Of a DNA stretch of 38,600 nucleotides, positions 21,545 to 32,467 are shown one piece after another. Source of the stretch: Bifiguratus adelaidae (taxonomy: Eukaryota; Mucoromycota; Endogonomycetes; Endogonales); the NCBI GenBank assembly GCA_002261195.1, contig MVBO01000142.1:1-38600 (forward strand), read 5' to 3'. Positions within the stretch are counted from its first letter, which is position 1. Each line of letters begins with the position of its first letter. The notes below the pieces were generated by a model, which had not been told where the DNA came from, ran no database searches, and saw nothing but the letters and a program-made list of their open reading frames with translations. A program made the translations under genes and the position numbers.

Positions 21545-22667
21545 CTACCCTTTGGAGTGTTGCGAGTTGACGTTGAGCAACAAGGTATCGGAGTCGAGCA
21601 ATACACGGTTACCAGAGTGGCTCAAAATGTTGGCAATGTCTCTGGCAGTTTCGATACGTCGTAGGTCCAAGAAACCAGGCTTGTTCTTGATGGCTTCACC
21701 GATGAGCTCGGCGCTCTTGGCTTCACCTTCAGCACGGACAATGATGGATTGCTTCTCTTGCTTGGCGCGCTCGACGACGAAAGCAGCACGTTGAGCTTCT
21801 TGCTGAGCGATCTGCTTGGCTTCAACAGCTCCCTCGAATCCAGGTGAGAAACCGACATGCGTGATGGACACATCGTCAAGCACAATGTTGAATCGAAGAG
21901 CACGACGAGTCAGGTTTTCGCGGACAAGACGCGAGACACGCTCACGCTGTGTGATCAGTTGCGAAGCGTTGAATTGGGCGACAACAGATTTCAAGACTTC
22001 ATTGACAATGGACGGAAGCACACGCTCATCGTAATCTTGACCAAGGGTACGATATATCGTGGCGAGGGCGTCAATACGCGGCTTGGAGAGCACACGACAT
22101 GTGATGTTGACCATTTGCAAATCTGTCACGAGCATGTTTAGTTAGAGTGTCTGGGATATGCTTGTCGTGCTTTGCTCACCCTTCGTTCCGGTCAAACTGG
22201 CTATGTTTCTTGGCTTAGCTCGGACATCGTACACAATGGGCGTCTCAAACCAAGGAATGACAAAGTGAGTTCCTTCATTGTAGATTTGGTTCTGAACACC
22301 AAAGAGACGAGTGTACTTGATAGCACGGTGACCACCATCCACTATAAAGGCAAGTATGAGTAAATTTCTTGACATGCCCACATTGCAGCCACGGAAACCC
22401 AAGATCTCGATTTCGTAGCAGGGTTGACAGCCCACTCGACGTCCATGAGATCAAACAAGACCACACCGTGGACGCGATCTCTGACATGCCGTTCACCGCA
22501 CCCTAACTGTTTAGAGGCTACTCACCATTGAACAAACTAGCATTGATGCCATATCCAAGCGCACCTAGACCAATGATAGCTCCAGCCATGCCTCCGATGC
22601 CTTTACCCGACCCTCTGGGGAACATTCCCCCCAGCCGTTGAGCTGCCTGCTTGGCCTGTTGTGCCAT
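21545..22667 (-). CDS. PHB2: Prohibitin-2 (inner-membrane ring scaffold)
   Basis: Three exons: 22667-22526, 22341-22180 and 22122-21545, 293 residues, close to yeast and human PHB2. The N-terminus is Gln/Arg/Gly-rich followed by a membrane anchor at about 24-46 (GGMAGAIIGLGALGYGINAS). The SPFH/PHB domain reads VDGGHRAIKYTRLFGV, GTHFVIPWFETPIVYDVRAKP and QMVNITCRVL. The C-terminal coiled coil has KQIAQQEAQRAAFVVERAKQ and FLDLRRIETARDIA, which favour PHB2 over PHB1. Together with PHB1 it forms ring complexes in the mitochondrial inner membrane that stabilise m-AAA proteases and cristae. The first intron (184 nt) is much longer than its neighbours. A CRE lies just upstream of the start, in the spacer shared with the velvet gene. 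Confidence 0.95.
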
Positions 22668-22946
22668 GTTGTAAAGAGTGAAAAACAATAAAGGTGGCGT
22701 TTGAGTCAATAAATTGATGACGTCACATTTTTGACCTGGCAAACTTTCCTATCCTGGTGCAACCTTGCCGCCGGCAATGTAGACGCGTAAATTCTAGAAT
22801 GGCAATGTGCAGCGACAAGTTCTTTGTTCAACTTATTTACAGCGTCGCTGAGCAGCTTGCAAGAAAATATGCGCAGAGTTTGGAGCATGCGTTAGCCGTG
22901 CAGAGGGGTTGCGATTTGAGCGCTTTTGCGGTGTTCTTAGTAGACC
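22668..22946. promoter_or_regulatory. Divergent promoter between prohibitin-2 and velvet gene
   Basis: A 279-bp spacer. A perfect TGACGTCA at 22718-22725 lies 51 bp upstream of the prohibitin ATG. No TATA box is convincing. ORFs crossing this region do not look coding. Confidence 0.45.
22718..22725. promoter_or_regulatory. Perfect CRE palindrome TGACGTCA
   Basis: The second full ATF/CREB consensus in the window, 51 bp before the prohibitin-2 ATG and within the longer shared word TGATGACGT seen in two other promoters here. Its role is inferred. Confidence 0.5.
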
Positions 22947-23975
22947 ATGTATGCGGGATCTCCGAAGTTATGGTACGCCTTATCTGGCGAAGTCCCAATA
23001 TTGAGCGTAACCAGTCTCCGTGATGACACGGCTCCGCATGAAACGATGGGTAAAGTTAGGCGTCGGACACTGATTTCTCTTTTTCCTTTTGTTTTTGTAG
23101 TCGTGTTGCAAAATGTATCTAGTCTGATGGTGTCATCACATGCGCGCGATATATTGACATATGACAAGGTGTGTATCCTCTTGGGCGGCGCTAAGGCTGA
23201 TGTAACACGCCAGGGAATACCGAATTGAGATCGTACAGCAACCTCAGAGAGCACGGATGTGCGGATTTGGCACGAGAGAGCAACGTTGGGTATCTCCACC
23301 ACCTATTGCGCGCGTCTGTCTCTTTGATAAACACGGGAAACAATTGCCAATGGGGTGAGTGGAACTACGAAGCGTTTCAGTGGCGACGACACGGATATTC
23401 GAGCAGCGCTTATCCCATTCCATAGGAATGTCGATGTATCCTATTGGGTCGCCAACTGCGATTTATGGTCTCAAAGCGGCACCGCTGACCGCAATATGGT
23501 CGAAGTACCGGCAACATTGACACAGAGTCAGCGGCAAATACGAAACCTGATTGGAGTATCAACAACTTCAGCTTGTATACTAGTCAATCCGGATGGAGAG
23601 ATGGGTATCTACTTTATTTTCTCCTCGCTCGGTATACGTGCTGAAGGCATCTACAAACTTCGAATAAGCTTCACAACTGGACTGCCGTGAGTCATGCAGC
23701 ATGTATACCGATCAGGAGTACTAAGGCAACCTAGAATGCAAGGAAAGCTCGATAGTATTACAAGTATCGTCATGTCAAGTTCGGTATTCTCCGAGCCGTT
23801 TACGGTGTATACGCCAAGAGAATATCCAGGAGTAGTAGGTAAGGTATTACCTGTGTCGCATGATAGATGTTAAACTTGTCTTGCGGCCAAAGGGACAACA
23901 GCCCTATCAAAGTGTTTCATGGACCAAGGCATGCTCATCAATACCCGATCAGGAGGATCCAGATACCGTGCTTAG
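22947..23975 (+). CDS. Velvet-domain transcription regulator
   Basis: Six exons: 22947-23049, 23101-23170, 23214-23354, 23426-23686, 23735-23838 and 23893-23975, 253 residues. After a short N-terminal extension the velvet domain covers nearly everything: RIEIVQQPQRARMCGFG, PPPIARVCLFD, DVSYWVANCDLWS, a LIGVSTTSACILVNPDGEMG block, FIFSSLGIRAEGIYKLRISF, FSEPFTVYTPREYPGV and a C-terminal LSKCFMDQGMLINTR. Velvet proteins are fungal DNA-binding regulators with a Rel-like fold that dimerise and control sporulation, light response and secondary metabolism. The close velvet-only architecture and RMCGFG word are most like the VelB/VosA side, but I do not assign a subfamily. The first two exons rest only on splice signals and phase. 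Confidence 0.88.
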
Positions 23976-24051
23976 ACTGAGGAGAGGGAGAGAGAATAGA
24001 TTTGCTTGTTGACTTGCATCGCGTCGGATTTCCTTTTTGGTTTTGTGGTCA

Positions 24052-25744
24052 ATGGTCATGAGTGCGTTGAGGCAGCGGAGAGGAGTGAGAAAAGGGGAAC
24101 AAGGGAATGTCAAGAAGGCGAAACTCATACATGAGGCTTGTGAGATTGGCGACGTAGACGAACTCACGCATTTGGCGAGGACGAGAGGAGGGTTGCTGAA
24201 CGACGGCTTACGACGAAAAGCATGGTAGGTTGCTTTACCATAGCGCACGACCTGTATAGATTCGTCTTGCTGAATAGCTTTTAGGCCCATTCTTCTGCAC
24301 TGTGTTCGAGTTCCACGATCGCAGGTTGCCACAGGTAAGCTCAAGGAAGCAAACAGTTATTTGCTTGACCTTGGCTCAGCTTTAATCGTTACAATCTTTA
24401 GCAACGGAAAATCAACTGGATGAATCTCAGGTTCATATGGACGTGATCCGCTCTTTGGGTCATCTTCCAGAAGGTAATGAAGAGTTTTGTTGAAAGCAAA
24501 CGTTTGCTTATACTGAATAATGGCTAGACTTTAGAGCACAGAAACAACAGGAACTCAAAGAAGTCGTGCTCGAGGTGTTACGTCGTCATCCGCAACTTCA
24601 CTACTTTCAGGTCTGCCTTCGTAATTGTGCGCCGGGTACCAATATAATTGACCACCATTGAAGGGCTTTCACGATGTCTGTGCAGTTTTTCTCAAAGTAC
24701 TAGGACGACGACGAGGCGTCACTGCATTAGAGCATGTCGCCTTGTTTTTCCTAAGATAGGTATAATCTATTCATGTTGAACGCTTGTCTCATGATTGCCC
24801 TGTGCGCCTTATACGGATGCTATGCTGGACTCCTTAGAACCCATTCTCAAACAACTGTCCCTCCTCAACACCCTTCTTCGCCTCCTGGACCCTGATGTGT
24901 ACCGGTTACTCACTGAGTAAGTGAAGCATTGGCATGACGCGTTATGTTCTGCAAGTGGCATCTACTGAACCTTCAATAGCAATGACGTGCTACCTTACTT
25001 TTGCCTCAGTTGGATAATAACTTGGTGTGCTCATGACATCAACGACTTCTTAAAGGTGACACGATTATACGACTTCTTTATGACATCGGAACCATTAATG
25101 CCTGTCTACTTTGCTGCCGCTGTATGTTTCGACGCGCTTGAGGTTGCTGTTCATGTAATGATGTTGTTCTTTCCCCAACAATAGGTGGTTATTGCGCGGC
25201 GAGAAATGTTGCTCAAGCAAGAACCAGACGGAGCAATGCTCCACACATACCTGTCGAAGTTTCCTGCCGACCTGGATGTCGAAGATTGCATTCAACATGC
25301 CATGATGATGGCTGATCAATACCCGAGTCGGAAACTTCAAAAGAAAGCTGGTGTTGGACTCGACACGACGTAAGTGGTATCGAACGGGTCAAGCGCGCAA
25401 CTAAAGCTTATTTAGATCAACCGTAAATACCTTTTCCAAGGAATGGAAAAGCCTGGATTGGGATGCGGCACCGGATGTAGAGGAGCCTCATCGCATTCTA
25501 CAATTGCCTCCAGAAAAACGCCGACCTTTTCGAACCACTCTTCTACCATTTCCCTCCTCAAACTTTCAAGAAAACAAGACGCTCATCACCATGCTGACGG
25601 TGGCTGCGGGCGTTGGAACTACCGCGTTGTTTCTATGGAGCCAGCCCATGGTGAGGTGAGTTTAGCTGGGCCGATGCCGTACCTTGGGGAGCTGTTCCTG
25701 ACGCTATCAACAGGTCCTACATTGAAAGCAATATCGGTCTGTAA
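24052..25744 (+). CDS. TBC1D20/Gyp8-like Rab GTPase-activating protein with C-terminal membrane anchor
   Basis: Ten exons: 24052-24224, 24285-24334, 24402-24473, 24528-24610, 24664-24755, 24815-24916, 24980-25121, 25185-25369, 25416-25655 and 25714-25744, 389 residues. The TBC domain has the family words TRGGLLNDGLRRKAWPILL, an arginine finger in HMDVIRSL, the glutamine finger in LHYFQGFHDV, LSWIITWCAHDINDF and RLYDFFMTSEPLMPVYFAA. A membrane anchor follows near 353-371, as in TBC1D20, the ER GAP for Rab1/Rab18, and yeast Gyp8. It should switch off Rab1/Ypt1-type GTPases at the ER. The intron 24756-24814 has AT-AC borders, and intron 24611-24663 has a weak GTCTGC donor. If the last intron is retained, the protein ends three codons after the anchor. 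Confidence 0.9.
24756..24814 (+). other. Probable AT-AC intron in the TBC1D20-like gene
   Basis: The coding frame before this segment ends FFLR and would hit a stop at once if read on or if the GT at 24760 were the donor. No AG occurs between there and the point where conserved coding (DAMLDSLEPIL) resumes. Removing 24756-24814 joins the frame exactly. The borders are AG/ATAGGT and TTATAC/GG. Length, 59 nt, equals its neighbours. The 5' end is not the U12 consensus ATATCC, so a U2-type AT-AC intron is more likely. Confidence 0.6.
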
Positions 25745-25842
25745 TCTTGCTCTCACGTTCCCCTATATCTACACTTATAATGATGTACATGTTGCTTGCT
25801 CACTATGAGCATTGTAAATACAAAATTGTACAGTGCAGGCCC

Positions 25843-26690
25843 TCACAAACGAAGCTTGCACACTAATGCATCGCTATCACTCAACCCACGCTTGCCCACT
25901 CCTTCAATGACAGGAACATCGAGATAGGTGAGCTCCGCTTCCACATCCCTGACCAGAAACCGCATGATATCTTCCTCCGACTTTGCGCGTGTCCGTTCGT
26001 CAGTTGAAAAGACGTCAGTGAGTTTGGCTTCATCTCGTAGCGCACAATAGGCCGTCACCCGCGACCGAGCATCCGCTTCATTCGAATAATCTACCGAAAC
26101 CGATGCTTTAGCTCTCACACATACCGACCATGCTTCCACTACTTACGAACACACCAAGAAGCGAATGAAGGATCTCGCGTTGGCCCCATATTCAAGTCAC
26201 CTCCCAAGACAACTTTTCGTCCTTCCGAATGTCGATTGATGAATTCAGCCACCTGGAGCGCCTGGGCGCGTCGTGCATCCTGATCGACCGGTCGATCACC
26301 CGCCTGCATATGTGTTCCATACACGCCAACCTCTGTTCCAGCGATATCTAGGCGACATAGGATGATGCCCTTGCTCGCCATCATATCCCAGTGCGTCACT
26401 GCTGAGAAATGTTGAGAGACGCAATGCACACAGGGATATTTGGATATAATGACTACACCCGAATCGAAAATAGAGTACCATGCTCGACGACCTAGCGTAT
26501 GAAAGGACATGATAGATGTGGTAGAGGAGGTGAGAAGATCCTTGTGGGTGAATGCCTCATTCAGAATTACAATGTCGTAATCCTGAAGAATGGGCGCAAT
26601 GTGCGTTGCGCGTGCTACGGTTTGATTGTCCGAGAGCTTCCATGGCAGCATCCAAACATTCCAGAGTAATATGGAAACGTGTTTGCTCAT
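25843..26690 (-). CDS. Sphingomyelinase-like phosphodiesterase (endonuclease/exonuclease/phosphatase fold)
   Basis: Two exons, 26690-26147 and 26105-25843, joined by a 41-nt intron; 268 residues. The fold's metal and phosphate motifs appear in order: LLWNVWMLP, DIVILNEAF (metal-binding Glu), SGVVIISKYP, YGTHMQAGD and VVLGGDLNMGP (Asp/Asn). This arrangement matches neutral sphingomyelinases that cleave sphingomyelin or related phosphosphingolipids to ceramide and a phosphobase. There is no signal peptide and no membrane segment, unlike yeast Isc1, so it should be cytosolic. The usual C-terminal Ser-Asp-His box is not recognisable in its standard form, so the enzyme may be divergent or of altered activity. 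The second exon and its acceptor are less certain than the first. Other members of the fold, such as nucleases, remain possible. Confidence 0.72.
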
Positions 26691-26939
26691 GATGGAGGTT
26701 GCAAAGGGCTAATCGACTGACCCAAGCGAGAAACAATGCATCCAATGAAGCATTCTCATTGGCCAAAAATACACATCGTCTTGCCATCATCATTACGTGC
26801 GGGCATGCATTTGATCCCATGATGTGGCTGAGTAGCACAAGGAATTGGCAAGGCTTGCGATTGCACACAGTGACGGAAGCTCTGATCGACGGTGGGCGGC
26901 CGCTTGCAAGAATATACATTCAATGGCCAGAATACAATC

Positions 26940-29061
26940 CTAGCTTCGAGCCTTGGACCGGTTCTGGGCTGGACCCCAGATTTTGACTGTAAAGTCTGCA
27001 GAGCATGTAGCTAAAAGCGGCTCCGACGGATGAAAGTCCACGGCATAGACACGATCCGTATGGCCATCCAATCTCTGTAATAGCTTTGAGGAATCCTAGT
27101 GTGCACTTGTAAGCCATGATCGGGGTTGACCCACCAGCATCACTTACCTGGCCGACTCCGAAAATGTAAGCATAGGGGTCCGCACTCCCTGTGGCAAGCA
27201 AAGCGCTGGCTTCTTGCACTCGATGTATCTCCAGTCCACTCATATCGTCATCCAAGGTCGGTTTGTCTCCGTCGCCATAATAGGGATCCCGAGTTGCGCT
27301 CGACTGTTTGGAAAAGTAGCTTTGGTCTACGACCACAAGATGAGCTAAAGCAAGTGGCTTCCATCATGCTACACTTACATTCCGCCCCTCTGTAAAAGGA
27401 GCTTTTGATAGGCCAGTTCCTGCCTTTGAAACCCTTCAATACATGTACAAGTCGGGCTTCAGATTGTGGGGGATTGGGTCCACGATCATACACCTTGATG
27501 ACTACAAGTTCCGACATTAAGATACAGTAAGCGAGAAGACACGTGCAACTTTACCATTATCGTAGCTGTTTGCAGCTAGGTAACGTGCCTCGTCTCCCTC
27601 TATAACCCAGACGTCAGATGGTGCCGTTAGTTGGCCATGAGAAGGCAACTCTTACCTCTAGCAGCTGCAGCGCCATGTCTTCCTCCAACAGTGATGTGCG
27701 AAATGGGCTTCTGACTCAGATCATTCAAGACTTGCTGCACGCATTGCCCTAGGCACATCGAGGTCACCGATTCGTTCAGATGCAGATGCTACCTATCCCA
27801 AGCATACTTACGATTGCGAATGTCCCACACTTTTAACCATCCTCCACCGTCTCCTGTAGTTACGTGAATGCCGTCTCTATTCACGTAAAGACTATTGATC
27901 ATGTGGTCGTTGGTCAATGCAAAACTCGTACTAGAGCTTTCGTCGTCTCCTAGCCCATAGGGCAGTGTTGGTATCCGAATACCCATGCCGTCTGCATAGG
28001 AAGATGAGGTAGGCGAAGGTGTTTGAGCAGCTGGTACGCGGAGGTCGGTCATGCCTAAAACGCAACGACTGGTGCCGTAGAAGAAGGTGTGATTCTCGGT
28101 AGCATCCCATCCGACACATTGAACAAATCCATTGGTATCCCAAGATGATAGCAACCTGCCGCTTTCGATATCCCAAACCTTGCAGGTTTGATCATAGGAG
28201 CCCGAGACTAGTCTAGCATTGTCCAAACTCCACGATACATCAGCAATATTGAGATTATGCCCCTTCAGACAGCCAATCTGGAAGAGAAGAACACTTGTTA
28301 TAAGCGGGGTCTCTGCCTTTCAGTGCCACTTACCTCTTTCTGCGTCGTCATTGCGTCCCAAATCCGCACAGTCTTGTCGAACGATCCTGAAACAAGCAAT
28401 TTACCGTTGCGAGAGTAGCGCACCGAATAGACTGCGCCAAAATGTCCCTATGTGTCGCGCTAGGTTAGGCGATCTTGCTCAAGCCGTTAGCATGAGACAG
28501 CGTTCTTCACCTTAAACTCGTACTTCATTTCGAATTCTAAGCCTTCTGTCGACTTGTCTCGATAGCTCTTTCCTATGCACATATTAAAAGACATCGCAAG
28601 ACATCCATGCCGAGTCTGCGCTCACCATAGTCATCCGCACTCTCGTTTTGAACTTCTTGTACGGCCTGAGTAATCACCTTATGCGTCCGCGTGGCTAAAT
28701 CACTGGACAAGTCGTCGGGGTCTACTGCAAAAGCCCCCGGTCTATAAGCCTGGGCTGCGCTGCCTTGCTGTAATGTAGCCGCATACCGCACAGACAGATC
28801 GTATATGGACTTTTTGAGATTGTTGTTCTCCTTCTCCAACTGGTCTACCTTCTGCTTCAAGGCCTTGGATTCCTTGGTGAGCTTCTCAATTTGCGCATTC
28901 CTGTCTACAAGGATGTTGTTGCCAATACTCCGAGGTGCATTGCCCGACAGTGCATTGTTGGAGAGTGTGAATGCCTTGCCAGTCTTTCTATCCATCGCAT
29001 CCTCTGCTGATTTCCCGAAATGGTGAATTCTCGCTTCTCGCTCAGACGACCATTGTTGCAT
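26940..29061 (-). CDS. Coiled-coil WD40-repeat protein, family not identified
   Basis: Nine exons: 29061-28626, 28572-28511, 28447-28334, 28277-27812, 27748-27656, 27599-27555, 27501-27379, 27326-27148 and 27095-26940, 557 residues. Residues about 50-100 form a coiled coil (QIEKLTKESKALKQKVDQLE and on), followed by a disordered stretch. WD40 repeats start near 167: GHFGAVYSVRYSRNGKLLVS with SFDKTVRIWD, GHNLNIADVSW with SYDQTCKVWD, then looser blades, and a clear last blade RLDGHTDRVYAVDFH with SADFTVKIWG just before the stop. A beta-propeller scaffold is therefore certain. A coiled coil plus propeller occurs in Tup1, ATG16-type and other scaffolds, but I see none of their specific motifs. The partner and pathway are unknown. 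Confidence 0.82.
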
Positions 29062-30299
29062 TCACATCTTGGATGGAAAGCTATTAGCGTAGCATTGGGG
29101 ATAGTTTACAAGATGGTCAAGGCATTGTAGACATTAGACAGTTGGGGCAATGTTCAAATATGATACGGGCAAGGGTTATTTCAAAGAGTGGATCTGACCT
29201 TGATGCTGGGTTTCTGGTTCTAGGGATACTTCAAGCACTTGCGCTGCCGCTGCTGCGTTCACAAGTGCAGACCATTAGATCAAGCTTGCAAGTCTTAACT
29301 TTGGGTACAGCATCGAATGCTGAATTGATTGGATACTGCTTGGTTTCCTTCAACACTTCGTCAAAAAGTTATGCGCCGAGTCTCAGTGCCAATTGGATTC
29401 GCCATCCGCTGGTGACCCTCCACCGAACCTTGGTGCTTGGTATTAACGAATTCAATACCTCCCAGGTGTACTCTTATTGCCGATTCCCAAAGAAACTGGT
29501 CTCGCGGATGGTGAATGCGATCCAATGGGGATGAACCGAATGGTGGGCCAAAATCACTCATTTCGTTCGTCGATGCAGTCATTGCGGCATCAGTGGAATA
29601 AGGAAGCTATATCATGTACAATGAAATTCGAAACTCGATGCTAGCGCCTGCGTGCAGCGAATCAAAGCGGCAGACTATGAATTTCCTCCTACGTGTACAC
29701 GTCATTGCCGACTGGCAGTTTCCTTTCGACCGTCAATTTCCAAAGGCACTGAAAATATGGGAAATGAAGGAGGATCGCCAGAACGGAGATATCAGAAATA
29801 TGAGGTTATTCCATCGATTGGATCAGCTGAATGACCTGGACTCTTAATGTAAGATTTGAACTTTTTGGCCCGCAATGCTGCCACCGAATACCAACAAAAC
29901 ACTTGCCCCCTGTTGCCACTGCCCGATACATGTCGGAACATTTGACTGCTGCTGATTATCTATTGATGTTTGCGTTTTGCAGTTGAGCAGGTGGTTCCTC
30001 GCAATTTGTTGTGCCTGTGCTTGTAAGTTATCCCATAGCTCGGATTTTGGTTATACTAATCACAGTATGTACAGACGTACGTGATTAATGTTTCTTCCAT
30101 CCAGTTGAGGCATTTGAATAGTGTACAAGTGTCTGCAGATATCATACTTCAGCTCCCAATTCCCTAGTATTCATTCTAATATATATCTCCAATATATCAT
30201 GTTGAACAGTAAGTAGCCAGTGATTGTATGGAAGATCACATGTTGCCGATCATCCTTGTACTTATGTACATGAACAATGAAGTAATACTTATACACCTT
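29062..30299. other. 1.24-kb spacer, the longest in the window
   Basis: It lies between two minus-strand genes and must hold the 3' region of SNX4 and the promoter of the WD40 gene. Two weak coding candidates exist. A plus-strand ORF 29142-29534 (130 residues) has unremarkable composition. A minus-strand two-exon model, 29582-29429 plus 29355-29231 (92 residues, starting MTASTNEMSDFGPPF), has GT-AG borders in phase but no known domain. Beyond 29850 the sequence is AT-richer and shows no coding signal. Confidence 0.35.
29231..29582 (-). CDS. Possible small two-exon gene (weak)
   Basis: Exons 29582-29429 and 29355-29231 with a 73-nt intron would encode 92 residues with a hydrophilic start (MTASTNEMSDFGPPFGSS) and a Cys-containing end (CKLDLMVCTCERSSG). 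The evidence is an ATG, phase-consistent splice signals and a size similar to other small genes here. The donor GTTCGG is poor and no family is recognised; a plus-strand ORF overlaps it. It may well be spurious. Confidence 0.2.
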
Positions 30300-32467
30300 C
30301 TATTCATTATTCACTTCAATACCTTCAAGAACGGGTATTATCTTGGACCAAAGCTCCATGCCCTTTTTAGCGTGTATAAGTCGATAATCTGGGATACCGT
30401 AGCGTTCACTTACCTTCTCGTAGAATTCAACATGACTGTCTGTATAAGCAATAAGACTGTCCCGTAGCTCAATGGTTTTCGATTTTTGAAAGATTGAGAA
30501 TTCCTTCTCTACCTGCGTCGAGAATGCATTCGATACATCATTACTCTGTTCGACCGCACTTTGAAGCTGTACATGGCCAAGCTCGTCAGTATGTCACTGC
30601 CAATACCCTTTCAACGTACCTCGGCCACTCTTGCATTGAGTTTCTCAAGCTTCTCCTGCCGCACTCTTTCCTTTTCTACGCCTCTGACTTCATTCATCTT
30701 GTCCGTGATATACCCCGAGATATTGATGCCTCGGTCGCCGCGCGAATGCAATGTCTTTTCACGTTCGGTGATGGTGTTCTGGAGGTAATCGGACAGCTCT
30801 TCAAAGTCAAGTTGCTTTTGATCGCGCAGCTTAAGAACATTCTAGGAGAAAATGTCAAAAAGTACTTACGTTAGCGATGGTTGGCGCTTACCTTCACCGC
30901 AGCGCAATAAGCAAGGTATTCATGAATCTCACTAAAATACTCAAATTCCTCCCTTGAATTCTGTTGAAACACGTTAGCAACGGTTAGGGCGACCTGATGT
31001 TGTGCGCACCATCGCCTTCATGGCTCCAGAGTATTGCTGCACCGTATCTCCAAACTGATTCAAGGGTAGCGTGATGCCTGTTTCCAAGGCGGCCAGGCCA
31101 TAGATGCTACTTGCAAACTCAGAGTAGTCTTGCTGCAAATCTGTTCCTGCGAGTAAGTGACATGACAGACAGACAGTTGCCGGTGGTGCATACCGGCTGT
31201 GCGCTTGCCAATCCTGTTGCAGAGCTTCTCAACCATGTTCAAGTTTTCTTCCAATTTGTCCAAGTTGTCCTTCATCTGTATAAACCTCTCGTCTGGTTTC
31301 TTGATCTTAGAGAACGCATTGAGCAATACATCTCCAATATTTTCCAGTGCTGATTGATCCTTGCGAGATGCTCGCGCCGCCTTGCTATTCTATAGTATTC
31401 AAGTGGTCAGTGAAGTGACGCTACGATCATCCGTTACACATACAAAGGTGGGCGATTCCAGAAACGCTTGAAGATGCTCTGACCTTTGTAATATAGGATG
31501 TCGACTAATGCGTTCCAGAAACCGCTGTAGACTGTTGTCGACCGTTAACGCCTGTTGGCATGGCGATGGCAGCATTAGACTTACCTTATTCTGCGCTTGT
31601 TTACGAACTCGGGGCCAAATCTATCACCAGTGACATATTCTATATCCCAAGGTTCAGCATTTCGTCCCGTCTGAAGTGTCCCTGCATTAACGTACCTAAT
31701 CTGTGCTTCTCTGGAAGAGGCGGAACAACGCATGCAGGAAAATCTTGCTCTAAAGTCTCGTGAAGCCATACAAAGTCTTGGAATCGACGCCTCACAGAAC
31801 ACTGAGGATTATGAAACGTGTCAAGTTGTGTCTAGAAACGGTGCTTAGCATGACATTTATCGACCGATGAGTACACTTACAGTGGTTGTAACCAAGTAGG
31901 AAATATGTGTACTCTCCGTCTTCTCAACTTCTTTCTGAGGGTCAGTGACTGTGATGGTCATTTCCACTAGAGTGGGCAGAGATGGATCGAGATTGGGATT
32001 CTTGGCACTGCTTGAGGATGCAGGAGCGCTGTCGTGGTTGGAAGTCGAGGCGTGATGGATATGTGTGTCTTGTAAGGCATCCGATAATCCGGAAACCATC
32101 TCGCCTCTGTTATGCTCTGGAGACAAGTCTGAACCGTGTTTATCCGCTGCAAACGTAGTGGACGGGTATGTGTTGGCCATGTCTTGGTTCTTGGCTTGGG
32201 ACCACTAGTGAACCGTTGAACGGCTATTCTTGCGCATAGTTGGGAGCACACTGCGATACCTACCTCATTATGCATGTCTCCTTGCCCAAAAGTGGGCGCA
32301 AAGGCATTGCCATAGAAACCACTTTCATTTGCCTCATGCAAATGCGTCGAAGAGGAGAGGGAAAGGGGATCCAAGTCGTCACCCCCAAAAGGTGCGTCGC
32401 GTGAGGAATGCTGTCGTTGATTCCCTTCCGTGTCCCACTGGACGTTGCTGAACTCGTCATCCTCCAT
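30300..32467 (-). CDS. SNX4: Sorting nexin-4 (Snx4/Atg24; PX-BAR protein)
   Basis: Eleven exons: 32467-32264, 32204-31881, 31831-31696, 31639-31585, 31531-31444, 31389-31194, 31146-31010, 30960-30892, 30841-30620, 30566-30414 and 30353-30300, 545 residues. Residues 1-145 are disordered. The PX domain (about 148-265) has EMTITVTDPQKE, the phosphoinositide-binding RRRFQDFVWLHETL and VVPPLPEKHR, then FVNKRRISLQRFLERISRHP. The BAR domain follows (KMKD-type helix FIQMKDNLDKLEENLNMVEK, SSIYGLAALETGI, EIHEYLAYCAAVK, LWSKIIPVLEGIE). Snx4 binds PtdIns3P on early endosomes, pairs with Snx41/Snx42 and recycles SNAREs and supports selective autophagy. At the fifth exon the acceptor CAACAG/TCTACAG was chosen because the earlier AG gives a stop. 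It is the most intron-rich gene here. Confidence 0.93.

Noticed and set aside
22937-23302. A 121-residue minus-strand ORF.
   Set aside because: It lies opposite the first velvet exons and is their shadow.
23355-23380. A possible 26-nt ultra-short intron (GTGAGT to TTTCAG) in the velvet gene.
   Set aside because: It keeps the frame, but the same donor with the acceptor CCATAG at 23425 gives a normal 71-nt intron, also in frame, and a better velvet match (LPMGNVDVSYW).
29142-29534. A 130-residue plus-strand ORF in the longest spacer.
   Set aside because: No domain, no supporting splice or promoter signal, and composition like random sequence.
29614-29847. A plus-strand stretch whose translation (RIKAADYEFPP) recalls the end of a polo-like kinase domain.
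   Set aside because: The resemblance is about ten residues, with no other kinase motif in the surrounding spacer; likely chance.
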